Source: Acutalibacter sp. 1XD8-33
GTDB lineage: Bacteria > Bacillota > Clostridia > Oscillospirales > Acutalibacteraceae
Length of the DNA: 64,000 nt
Direction: 5' to 3'
Assembly: GCF_003612555.1 (NCBI RefSeq)
Contig: NZ_RAZF01000008.1
Location: forward strand, 1 to 64,000
Shown: positions 8,860 to 16,087 of the stretch, piece by piece
Layout: each line of letters starts with the position of its first letter
How positions within the stretch are numbered: the stretch's first letter is position 1
The notes under the pieces: generated by a model
What the model saw: only the letters and a program-made list of their open reading frames with translations
Database searches by the model: none
What the model was told of the DNA's origin: nothing
Position numbers and translations under genes: made by a program

Positions 8860-9562
8860 GCGCTTTCAAGAGTTCGATGAAAATTATCAGGCGATTAAAG
8901 AGCGGATTGCCAAAGCGGCGTACCGGTCCGGCAGAAGCCATGAAGAGATCACCTTGCTGGCCGCTACAAAAACTGTGCCGGTAGAAATAATCAATTACGC
9001 TGTTTCGCAAGGTCTGACCCATTTGGGAGAAAACCGGGTGCAGGAGTTGTTGGACAAATACAGCGCTTTGGACAAGGAGCATTGCGACCTGCAAATGATC
9101 GGGCAATTGCAAACCAATAAGGTGAAGTATATTGTGGACAAGGTAAGCTGTGTCCAGTCTCTGGACAGCGTAAGGCTTGCCAAGGAGATTTCCCGGCTAT
9201 GCGAAAAGGAAGGCCGGGTGATGAATGTGCTGGTAGAGGTGAACATCGGGAGAGAAGCAAGCAAGGGTGGCGTAGTTCCGGAGGGATTAACTGAGTTCAT
9301 TGATGAGATCCGGCTTTTGCGGGGGATTCATATAAACGGATTAATGGCAATCCCCCCAATATGTAGTGATAAAAAAATTCTTTGCCGCTATTTTTCAGCT
9401 ATGAGGCAATATTATGTTGACATAAAGGCGAAAAGCATGGATAATGTAGATATGATTTGTCTTTCGATGGGGATGTCCTCGGACTTTCCAGAGGCGATAG
9501 AGAATGGAGCGACTATGGTGCGTGTGGGTTCATCGCTGTTTGGAGCGAGGGCCTATCATTAA
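8837..9562 (+). CDS. yggS: YggS family pyridoxal phosphate homeostasis protein
   Basis: A 241-residue PLP-binding TIM-barrel protein (PROSC/PLPBP family) that buffers pyridoxal phosphate and affects amino acid pools. The PLP lysine is in LLAATKTVP, followed by HLGENRVQE, IGQLQTNKVKY and the phosphate-binding C-terminal segment SMGMSSDFPEAIENG with VRVGSSLFG. The start at 8837 lies inside the end of the HlyD-like gene, with GGGAGGAG about 10 bases upstream; ATG 8840 is an alternative. It sits just before sepF, the usual Firmicute arrangement. Confidence 0.93.
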   Translation: MMEKSFNERFQEFDENYQAIKERIAKAAYRSGRSHEEITLLAATKTVPVEIINYAVSQGLTHLGENRVQELLDKYSALDKEHCDLQMIGQLQTNKVKYIVDKVSCVQSLDSVRLAKEISRLCEKEGRVMNVLVEVNIGREASKGGVVPEGLTEFIDEIRLLRGIHINGLMAIPPICSDKKILCRYFSAMRQYYVDIKAKSMDNVDMICLSMGMSSDFPEAIENGATMVRVGSSLFGARAYH

Positions 9563-9579
9563 GGGAGGTTGCGTTATCA

Positions 9580-10086
9580 ATGGCTGGGCTTATGGATAAG
9601 CTGCAAAAAATGTGGAACTCACCAGATGATGAATACGAGTATGAAGATTACCAGGATGAGGAAGAGGCGGAACCCGAGGAGGATTACAGCGCTGGCCGGG
9701 AGGAAACCAGACGGAATGTGACAACATCCTTTTCCTCTTTTTCATCGTATACGCCAAGAGAGAGGAATACTTCTCAAGGCAAAGTGGTAAATATCAATGC
9801 CAAGACACAGCTTCAGGTTGTGGTGTGCAAGCCGGTATCTTTTGGAGACGAGGTGCGCTCCATTGCCGATGAATTGTTACGCCGGCATACTGTGGTGCTG
9901 AATCTGGAAAAAACGGAGAAAGACGTGTCCCGGCGGATTGTGGATTTTTTAAGCGGCGTAGCCTATGCCAATAATGGGAAAATCAAACGTATTGCAACCT
10001 CTACCTTTATCATAACACCCTATACGGTGGACCTGACAGGCGACGATGTGCTGGACGAGCTTGAAAACAACGGACTGTATTTTTAA
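9580..10086 (+). CDS. sepF: cell division protein SepF
   Basis: SepF (168 residues) bundles FtsZ filaments and tethers the Z ring to the membrane. The N-terminal MAGLMDKLQKMWN is an amphipathic membrane-targeting helix, followed by an acidic, low-complexity linker (to about residue 65). The conserved SepF core, VVVCKPVSFGDEVRSIAD to the end, includes VVLNLEKTEKDVSRRIVDFLSG. The ATG at 9580 gives the expected N terminus; an upstream in-frame extension to 9457 would lie inside yggS and is not credible. ftsZ is not in this window. Confidence 0.94.
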   Translation: MAGLMDKLQKMWNSPDDEYEYEDYQDEEEAEPEEDYSAGREETRRNVTTSFSSFSSYTPRERNTSQGKVVNINAKTQLQVVVCKPVSFGDEVRSIADELLRRHTVVLNLEKTEKDVSRRIVDFLSGVAYANNGKIKRIATSTFIITPYTVDLTGDDVLDELENNGLYF

Positions 10087-10088
10087 TC

Positions 10089-10829
10089 ATGGATAATCGC
10101 AGGGATTTACTTTCCGCCAAGCTGAAGGATTGTCTGAGACTGTCTCAGCATAGGCCGTGCTTTCTCGGCTTTCTGGATGAAAACGAAGCTGCTTTTTGCC
10201 AAGATTTCCTTAAGCGGAAACTGGCCCGGAGTCTATTTTGGGGCGGGTATGAAGGAGCGGAACGGGTGATAGCCGGCTTTTTTCCCGATTATATGGAGCC
10301 CTCCGCTGAGGAGTTTCCTTTAGCGGCTCTGTCTTTTATTTATCGCAGGGAGTACTGTCTCGGCCACAGGGACTTTCTGGGCTCTTTGATGGGATTAGGC
10401 ATTGAAAGGAACGTGGTAGGGGATATTTTAGTGGCCGAGGGACGTTGTGTAATCTTTCTTCGAGAAGAAATGAGCCAATATGTTCAAGACCATCTCCAAA
10501 AGATAGGCCATGTGGGGGTAAAAATTGCACAAGGTTTTGAGGAGCCCCTGCCGGAAATTCGAGAGTATAAAGAGATCAAAGGGGTTATCGCCTCCAGCCG
10601 TCTGGACTGTTTGACAGCGCTGTTATGCCGGACCAGTCGGGAAAAGGCCGCCGCAATCATAACCGCCGGATTGGTATCGGTGAATCATCAAGAAGCGGTA
10701 TTGGTGAACAGCCGCATAGGAGAGAACGATATTATTTCTATACGAGGCTATGGAAAGTTTAGAATAGATTCATTCGGACCTTTGACGGGCAAGGGCCGCT
10801 TAACGGTGAAATGTAGGAAATATCAATAG
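10089..10829 (+). CDS. ylmH: S4-domain RNA-binding protein YlmH
   Basis: A 246-residue protein with the YlmH arrangement: an N-terminal part (FLGFLDENEAAF, FIYRREYCLGHRDFLGSLMGLG, VGDILV) and a C-terminal S4 RNA-binding domain (SSRLDCLTALLCRTSREKAAAII). In Firmicutes ylmH lies between sepF (with or without ylmG) and divIVA; family members have been linked to division and to rescue of stalled ribosomes. Here it starts 2 bases after sepF, and ylmG is missing between them. Confidence 0.93.
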   Translation: MDNRRDLLSAKLKDCLRLSQHRPCFLGFLDENEAAFCQDFLKRKLARSLFWGGYEGAERVIAGFFPDYMEPSAEEFPLAALSFIYRREYCLGHRDFLGSLMGLGIERNVVGDILVAEGRCVIFLREEMSQYVQDHLQKIGHVGVKIAQGFEEPLPEIREYKEIKGVIASSRLDCLTALLCRTSREKAAAIITAGLVSVNHQEAVLVNSRIGENDIISIRGYGKFRIDSFGPLTGKGRLTVKCRKYQ

Positions 10830-10844
10830 GGGAGGAACTTCGGA

Positions 10845-12023
10845 ATGCTGACGGTGAAGGAAATCAATGAGATAAGTTTTGGAAAGGCGGGTTTTTCCGG
10901 ATATAAACCAGAAGATGTAGACCGGTTTATCGATCAGGTTGCCGCCTCCTTTCAGGAGTTGCTGGGAGAAAGGGACGCCGCGATGAAGCAGGCTTCAGAT
11001 CTGGCGGCGCTGAATTCAGAATTGGCCGCAAAAAATGCCGACTCTCAGCGAAAGCTCTCTATATTGGCCCAGAAGGTTGAGGCTTACCGGCAGGAGGAAG
11101 AGGGAATCAAAGAGGCGATTTTAAGCGCTCAGCGAATGTCCAAAGATTTGGTCAAGGAGGCCCAAACCAAATCAGACGCGATTTTGCAGGACTCCCGAGC
11201 GCAGGCCGAGGCGAAATTGTTGGAAGCCAACGAAGAGGCCCGGCGCATTACGTATCACGCTGAGGAGGACGCCGCCAAGGCTGCCAAAGAATACGCCCAG
11301 CAGGTCGAGGCGAAAAAAACAGAATTGGAAGAGGTCAAGCGACAGGTAACAGCGTTTCGTTCCTCTCTTTTGGAAATGTATAAAAAGCATTTGGAATGTA
11401 TTGACCATATACCAGTATTCCGTCAAAAGGAAGATCGTTCTGCAAAGCCTGCTCCAAGCCCCAAGCCTGAGCCAGGAAGAGAACCGGATCCTCCTGTGCA
11501 GAACGTGAGACCCGAGCTGGTGGAGGAAGGGGAGTCTGTGCAAGAGGTTCAGGCCCAGGAACCTGTTGCCCCTGCCCCGGCAGTTCGCCAACCTGTATCG
11601 GAAACCATTTCAGAGCCTGATCCGGTTACTTCCGTCCGTATGCCGGAACCTCCCCAGCAACATCAGGCTTCAGCGCCGGGAAGCACTCGGGAGAGAAATG
11701 CCAGCGCCTCGCCACCGGAAGTATATCAAGAGGCCTCTGCCAGACCAACTGTTTCCAGGAACGTGCCTCATACAGATCACCCACGTTATCAGGAGCCTGC
11801 CAGGCGCACGCTGAACGACAGGGTGAACTATGTCCAGGAGCAGCTTCAGCCTTCGGCGCCGCCAGAAAGCTATTTAGGGGAAAACGACCTGTCCTCGGTG
11901 GGAATTGACTTAAATGCCCACAGCAATATACCAGAGGCATTACGCAGGGAAAAAAGCAATCATTATAGCAATCTTCCCTTTGGCGATGGGGTGGAAATTG
12001 ACGATCGCAAACGAAGAAGATAG
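10845..12023 (+). CDS. divIVA: DivIVA family coiled-coil protein with a long Pro/Glu-rich tail
   Basis: The N terminus MLTVKEINEISFGKAGFSGY followed by PEDVDRFIDQV is the membrane-curvature-binding DivIVA domain. Residues 35-190 are coiled coil (AEAKLLEANEEARR, AEEDAAKAAKEYAQQVEAKK). From about residue 195 to 392 there is a long Pro/Glu/Ser-rich and likely disordered region, so the protein is more than twice the length of the 164-residue B. subtilis DivIVA. It is expected at poles and septa. GGGGAGG lies just upstream. A GpsB or SepIVA-type relative is a less likely reading. Confidence 0.9.
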   Translation: MLTVKEINEISFGKAGFSGYKPEDVDRFIDQVAASFQELLGERDAAMKQASDLAALNSELAAKNADSQRKLSILAQKVEAYRQEEEGIKEAILSAQRMSKDLVKEAQTKSDAILQDSRAQAEAKLLEANEEARRITYHAEEDAAKAAKEYAQQVEAKKTELEEVKRQVTAFRSSLLEMYKKHLECIDHIPVFRQKEDRSAKPAPSPKPEPGREPDPPVQNVRPELVEEGESVQEVQAQEPVAPAPAVRQPVSETISEPDPVTSVRMPEPPQQHQASAPGSTRERNASASPPEVYQEASARPTVSRNVPHTDHPRYQEPARRTLNDRVNYVQEQLQPSAPPESYLGENDLSSVGIDLNAHSNIPEALRREKSNHYSNLPFGDGVEIDDRKRRR

Positions 12024-12040
12024 CCCGAAAGGAGACGCCC

Positions 12041-12553
12041 TTGAAACCTCTTTTAAAAAAGTTTGCCGTTTTATTGGCAGCGGTTGTTTTGATTTTTCTC
12101 GATCAGCTTTCAAAAGACTATATTTTCGATATTCTTAAAGCAACAGGCCGGATGCAAATAACCATTATTCCCGGACTGCTTGAATTCACATATCTGGAAA
12201 ACCCCGCGGCAGCCTTTGGCCTTTTTGGCGGGATTATTGGCTTTGTGGCGGTGCTTACCTTGATCGTATCGTTAGGAATTGTTGCCGCGCTGTTTCTATA
12301 CAAGCATCACAGTGTTTTCAGTTATATCTCCTCGGCGCTTTTGTTAGCCGGAGGCCTTGGAAACTTGCTTGACCGTATCACCCTGGGATATGTAGTGGAC
12401 TTTATCCATGTGATGTTCTTTGGATATATTTTTAATGTGGCAGACTGCTGTGTGACAGTCGGCGCGCTATGCCTTGTGGCCCATTATATTGTCTGCATGA
12501 AACGTGAAAAAGATGCCAAAGCTCAGATAGAGAAGGCGGCTCCAAAATGTTGA
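12041..12553 (+). CDS. lspA: lipoprotein signal peptidase LspA
   Basis: A 170-residue membrane aspartic protease that cleaves signal peptides of diacylglyceryl prolipoproteins. Four hydrophobic segments are visible, and the two catalytic aspartates are D111 (GGLGNLLDR) and D135 (FNVAD). The NPAAAFG stretch at 54-60 is also conserved. The start is TTG at 12041 with AAAGGAGA just upstream. It overlaps rluD by 7 bases, as in many Firmicutes where lspA and rluD are coupled. Confidence 0.97.
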   Translation: MKPLLKKFAVLLAAVVLIFLDQLSKDYIFDILKATGRMQITIIPGLLEFTYLENPAAAFGLFGGIIGFVAVLTLIVSLGIVAALFLYKHHSVFSYISSALLLAGGLGNLLDRITLGYVVDFIHVMFFGYIFNVADCCVTVGALCLVAHYIVCMKREKDAKAQIEKAAPKC

Positions 12554-13503
12554 ATGACAAGGAGGCAGGTCAGGAAATCTTTTTGCAGGCACAAGATACG
12601 GATTTGCGGCTAGATAAATGGCTTGCGGCCCAACTGCCTGACATGAGCCGCTCTGCCATACAGAATTTAATTTCCAATGGAATGGTAACGTTGGAGGGAA
12701 AGGCGCTTTCTAAAAGCACAAAACTTGTTTTTGGCAAGGAGATCCGGGTATGGATACCAGAACCAGAAAGCCTGGATGTGGCTGCGGAAAAAATTCCTCT
12801 GGACATTCTCTATGAAGACGCTGATTTGTTGGTGGTCAATAAGCCAAAAGGAATGGTGGTACATCCTGCCCCGGGAAACTACACCGGCACGTTAGTCAAT
12901 GCGTTGTTGGATCACTGCGGTGAAAGCCTTTCTGGAATTAACGGCATATTGCGTCCAGGCATTGTGCATCGAATTGACAAGGACACCAGCGGGCTGCTTT
13001 TGGTTGCCAAAAATGACATGGCGCATCGAGACCTGGCGGCGCAGATCCAAGCCCACAGTCTGGTTCGAGAATATCGGGCCGTAGTTTACGGCAAAATCCA
13101 GGAGGATCAGGGGACTGTCGAAGCACCCATTGGCAGGCATCCGGTTGAACGGAAGAAAATGGCTGTGCGCTGGGGATCCGCTTCTGCGCGGAAGGCGGTT
13201 ACCCATTTTTACGTAGAGGAGCGGTTTCTTGGTTTTACGTATTTGCGGTTGCGCCTGGAGACAGGCCGTACACATCAAATCCGGGTACACATGGCAAGTC
13301 TGGGGCATCCGGTAGCAGGAGATCCGATGTATGGCCCTAAAAAGGTAATTTCTAAGCTGCACGGCCAATGCCTACATGCGGGGCTTTTGGGATTTCTTCA
13401 TCCCAGAACAGGAAAATATTTGGAATTTACCAAAGAACTTCCGGAATATTTTGTGAATTTTTTATCAGAACTTCGTCAAAAGGGAGGGTGGAAGGATGAT
13501 TGA
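12547..13503 (+). CDS. rluD: RluA/RluD family 23S rRNA pseudouridine synthase
   Basis: A 318-residue enzyme that isomerises uridines, most likely in 23S rRNA. The N-terminal S4 domain (LRLDKWLAAQLPDMSRSAIQ) is followed by the catalytic domain with HRIDKDTSG, in which D144 is the expected catalytic aspartate, and the C-terminal RTHQIRVHMASLGHP signature. Specificity within the RluA/C/D group cannot be fixed from sequence alone. Its start overlaps lspA and its end overlaps the next gene by 8 bases. Confidence 0.93.
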   Translation: MLNDKEAGQEIFLQAQDTDLRLDKWLAAQLPDMSRSAIQNLISNGMVTLEGKALSKSTKLVFGKEIRVWIPEPESLDVAAEKIPLDILYEDADLLVVNKPKGMVVHPAPGNYTGTLVNALLDHCGESLSGINGILRPGIVHRIDKDTSGLLLVAKNDMAHRDLAAQIQAHSLVREYRAVVYGKIQEDQGTVEAPIGRHPVERKKMAVRWGSASARKAVTHFYVEERFLGFTYLRLRLETGRTHQIRVHMASLGHPVAGDPMYGPKKVISKLHGQCLHAGLLGFLHPRTGKYLEFTKELPEYFVNFLSELRQKGGWKDD

Positions 13504-13888
13504 AATTTTGCCGATGAAAAATTATGCTGAAGAGCAGGAAATCCTTGCTCAAATAGAAAACGCGGGGCCTGAAGCCAGAGTTTTGGCGATGTGTGAACGG
13601 GGCGCACTTTTAGGCTGGGCTGCCCTGGAATTGGAGGGAGAAATTCTGCGGATTTTACAGATCTATGCGGAAGGATATGATTTTTCCCGTAAGCCCCGGG
13701 GAGAAGAAGTTTTTATTTTAGACTCCCTGATGCGTTCGGCCGCTTCCTACGGCGAAAACTTCGGCGCAAACCAGATTGAAACGGCTTTTCCGGATTTTTA
13801 TGGCTTTTTTAAGGTCAGAGGATTTGACTGCGATGAAAAGCATGCTTTTACCCCCATGTGTACCATTGTAAAATATGAATTTCATTAG
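13496..13888 (+). CDS. small hypothetical protein, possibly GNAT-like
   Basis: A 130-residue acidic protein. The pattern of strands (LAMCERGALLGWAALELEGEILRILQIYA), a central helix (EVFILDSLMRSAASYG) and a final IETAFPDFYGFFKVRGF segment resembles a shortened acetyltransferase fold, as in GNAT enzymes where a helix is followed by 'FYxxxGF'. The acetyl-CoA loop is not convincing, so catalytic activity is doubtful. It has a strong GGGAGGGTGGAAGG ribosome binding site inside the end of rluD. It is the last gene before a terminator. Confidence 0.6.
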   Translation: MIEILPMKNYAEEQEILAQIENAGPEARVLAMCERGALLGWAALELEGEILRILQIYAEGYDFSRKPRGEEVFILDSLMRSAASYGENFGANQIETAFPDFYGFFKVRGFDCDEKHAFTPMCTIVKYEFH

Positions 13889-13893
13889 CGAGG

Positions 13894-13929
13894 GCCTGCG
13901 GCAATTCCCATATGCCGTGGGCTTTTCTT
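13894..13929 (+). terminator. Rho-independent terminator after the divIVA-lspA-rluD operon
   Basis: GCCTGCGGCA pairs with TGCCGTGGGC (10 pairs, two G-U) around a short loop and is followed by TTTTCTT. It starts 6 bases after the stop of the small hypothetical gene. Confidence 0.85.
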
Positions 13930-13958
13930 AAAAATCTATGAAAACTTTGGAAAAGCGG

Positions 13959-13987
13959 TTGCATGAACGCCGGAGAAATGGTAAAAT
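13959..13987 (+). promoter_or_regulatory. SigA-type promoter for the yicC-remA-gmk operon
   Basis: TTGCAT, 17 bases, TAAAAT, placed between the preceding terminator and the yicC start. It is the only good housekeeping promoter seen before a run of closely spaced genes that extends to about 26.8 kb. Confidence 0.75.
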
Positions 13988-14032
13988 TTCTTAGTTAAGG
14001 ATTTTTCGCTTTTGGAGACAGGAGGAGCCGCA

Positions 14033-14911
14033 ATGTTAAGAAGTATGACGGGATATGGCCGGGGCGAAGGTACGGTGGGAGACAGGCATATCGTCTTTGA
14101 AGTAAAGTCGGTAAACCACAAGTATTTTGAACTGAACTCCCGTATTACCAGAGGCTGCCTCTACTTGGAAGATAAGCTGAAGGCTTATCTCCATCAGCGG
14201 GTTTCCAGGGGAAAGCTGGATGTTTTTCTCCAGGTGGAAAATCTGGGAGAAGCCGGCGGAGAGGTACAGGTTAACCATTCTCTGGCTTCTGGATACTATC
14301 AGGCGCTAAGCGAGTTGCAGGAACGCTATCGCTTACCCGATGGTCCCACCTTAGCTCTGCTGAGCAGGTATCAGGACGTGTTCTCGATACACAAAGCTCC
14401 AGATGATGAAGACGCCGTATGGCAGGCAGTGTTGGATGTTGCCGCACCTGCGATAGACTCTTTTTTACAGATGCGTGAGACTGAAGGTGTACGGCTAAAA
14501 ACGGATATTATGAAAAAAGCCCTCAATATTCTGTCCTTGGTGGATAAGGTAGAAGAGCTTTCACCGAATACGGTAAAAGCGTATCGTGAGCGGCTTCAGG
14601 CGAAAATCCAAGAGATGCTGGGAGACAGTCGTTTTGACGAGCAGAGGGTGCTTACCGAGGTAGCGGTATTTGCTGATAAAGTGGCTATTGATGAGGAGAC
14701 GGTTCGGCTCCGCAGTCATTTTGCCCAGTTGGAAAAATTGATGGAATCCAGCGAATCGGTGGGCAGAAAGATTGACTTTCTGGTGCAGGAAATGAACCGG
14801 GAGGCTAATACCATTGGCTCTAAGTCCCAGAATACGGATATTGCTTATCTGGTTGTGGAGATCAAGTCTGAAATTGAGAAAATTCGAGAACAGGTACAAA
14901 ATGTCGAATAG
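14033..14911 (+). CDS. yicC: YicC family endoribonuclease-like protein
   Basis: A 292-residue protein with the diagnostic N terminus MLRSMTGYGRGEG and the C-terminal DUF1732 segment (IDFLVQEMNREANTIGSKSQN). Members of the family are reported as endoribonucleases; the cellular substrate here is unknown. AGGAGG lies 8 bases before ATG 14033, which gives the family-typical start; a longer form from 14012 would place the start ahead of that site. yicC-remA-gmk-rpoZ-priA is a conserved Firmicute series. Confidence 0.93.
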   Translation: MLRSMTGYGRGEGTVGDRHIVFEVKSVNHKYFELNSRITRGCLYLEDKLKAYLHQRVSRGKLDVFLQVENLGEAGGEVQVNHSLASGYYQALSELQERYRLPDGPTLALLSRYQDVFSIHKAPDDEDAVWQAVLDVAAPAIDSFLQMRETEGVRLKTDIMKKALNILSLVDKVEELSPNTVKAYRERLQAKIQEMLGDSRFDEQRVLTEVAVFADKVAIDEETVRLRSHFAQLEKLMESSESVGRKIDFLVQEMNREANTIGSKSQNTDIAYLVVEIKSEIEKIREQVQNVE

Positions 14912-14962
14912 ATTCTAACAGTATGCGTAAGAATGAAATTCTGTCATCAGGAGGCGCCGAGC

Positions 14963-15226
14963 TTGAAATTGGTGAATATTGGCTTTGGCAATATGGTTTC
15001 TGCGGCAAAGGTGGTGGCGATTGTAAGCAACGAGTCTGCGCCTATCAAACGCTTGGTACAAGAGGCGAAAGAACGAGGAGCGGTGATTGACGCTACGTTT
15101 GGCCGAAAGACAAAAACCGTAATCATTATGGATAGCGGCAGCGTGGTTTTGTCCGCCATTATGCCGGAAACTGTGGCCGGGCGTTTTAACGGCAAGGATG
15201 ACGGGGAGGAATATAAAAATGAGTAA
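14963..15226 (+). CDS. remA: RemA/DUF370 family DNA-binding regulator
   Basis: An 87-residue protein nearly identical in pattern to Rem[44 protein letters not shown] and PETVAGRF. In B. subtilis RemA forms rings that bind DNA and activates matrix and osmoprotection genes; in other Firmicutes the role is less clear. The start is TTG 14963, 8 bases after GGAGG; an upstream ATG at 14933 would add ten residues not seen in the family. Its last 8 bases overlap gmk. Confidence 0.93.
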   Translation: MKLVNIGFGNMVSAAKVVAIVSNESAPIKRLVQEAKERGAVIDATFGRKTKTVIIMDSGSVVLSAIMPETVAGRFNGKDDGEEYKNE

Positions 15227-15824
15227 GGGGCTTCTACTTGTGGTTTCCGCTCCCTCTGCGGGAGGCAAAGGAACCATTTTGAAAGAGCTGTTTCAGCAGG
15301 ACCCCAATTTGCGTATGTCAGTTTCAGCTACTACCCGGAAGCCCAGGCCTGGAGAAGAGCATGGAAAACACTACTATTTTGTAACCCGGGAAGAATTTCA
15401 GGAAATGGTCGACGATGGAAATATGCTGGAATATGCGGAATATGTCGGTAACTGCTATGGTACGCCCAAGGGGCCGGTAGAGCGATGGAGAGCAGATGGT
15501 CTAGATGTGGTTTTAGAGATTGAAGTTCAAGGTGGAGCACAGATCAAGTGTGTTGCCCCAGATTGCGTTTCAATCTTCATTGCCCCTCCCAGCATGGAAG
15601 TATTGGAAAAAAGGTTGAGGGGCCGGGGCACTGAGGACGAGGAAACCATACAGAAGCGACTGGAAACTGCCCGAAAAGAAATTCCACATGGGAAAAATTA
15701 CGATTATATTGTAGTAAACGATCGCCTGGAGGACGCAGTAGCAGATGTGCGGGCGATTTTGCGCAGTGAGAAAATGAAATCCGAACGAAATGCAGAATTG
15801 ATTGAAAAGCTGTTAGCGCCCTAA
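15219..15824 (+). CDS. gmk: guanylate kinase
   Basis: A 201-residue kinase converting GMP to GDP. The P-loop [12 protein letters not shown] is near residues 8-19, followed by the GMP-binding [32 protein letters not shown] and the [10 protein letters not shown] strand. P-loop position GGKG replaces the more usual GVGK, which still fits the family. GGGGAGGA precedes ATG 15219. It ends just before rpoZ. Confidence 0.95.
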   Translation: MSKGLLLVVSAPSAGGKGTILKELFQQDPNLRMSVSATTRKPRPGEEHGKHYYFVTREEFQEMVDDGNMLEYAEYVGNCYGTPKGPVERWRADGLDVVLEIEVQGGAQIKCVAPDCVSIFIAPPSMEVLEKRLRGRGTEDEETIQKRLETARKEIPHGKNYDYIVVNDRLEDAVADVRAILRSEKMKSERNAELIEKLLAP

Positions 15825-15880
15825 GTTTTGGGCTATAATATTTGAAAATATCGAACAATAAGGAAAGGTATGTGTTGTTT

Positions 15881-16087
15881 ATGCTGAAACCCTCCGCAAA
15901 CATTATCAAGACTCCCCATATGAATCAATACTCCTTGGTGATTGCCGTGGCAAAACGGGCCAGGCAGATTTCGGAAAAGGCCGAGAACGAGGGGGCAAAA
16001 TTACCTGATAAGCCCGTAGATATTGCCGTTCAGGACTTTGTTCAGGAACGTTATCGCATTGTCGAGCCAGAAAGTCTGGAAGAATGA
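15881..16087 (+). CDS. rpoZ: DNA-directed RNA polymerase omega subunit
   Basis: A 68-residue omega subunit that stabilises the beta-prime subunit. The typical YSLVIAVAKRARQI motif is followed by KPVDIAVQDF. ATG 15881 gives the usual MLKPS start; AAGGAAAGG is 12 bases away, and in-frame GTG 15872 or TTG 15875 are better spaced and could be used instead. TATAAT at 15834-15839 upstream might be a -10 box, but its -35 is poor. The stop overlaps the priA start (ATGA). Confidence 0.9.
   Translation: MLKPSANIIKTPHMNQYSLVIAVAKRARQISEKAENEGAKLPDKPVDIAVQDFVQERYRIVEPESLEE

Noticed and set aside
9457-9579. A longer sepF start inside yggS
   Set aside because: It would add 41 residues unlike SepF; the ATG at 9580 gives the normal amphipathic N terminus and has a GGGAGG site.
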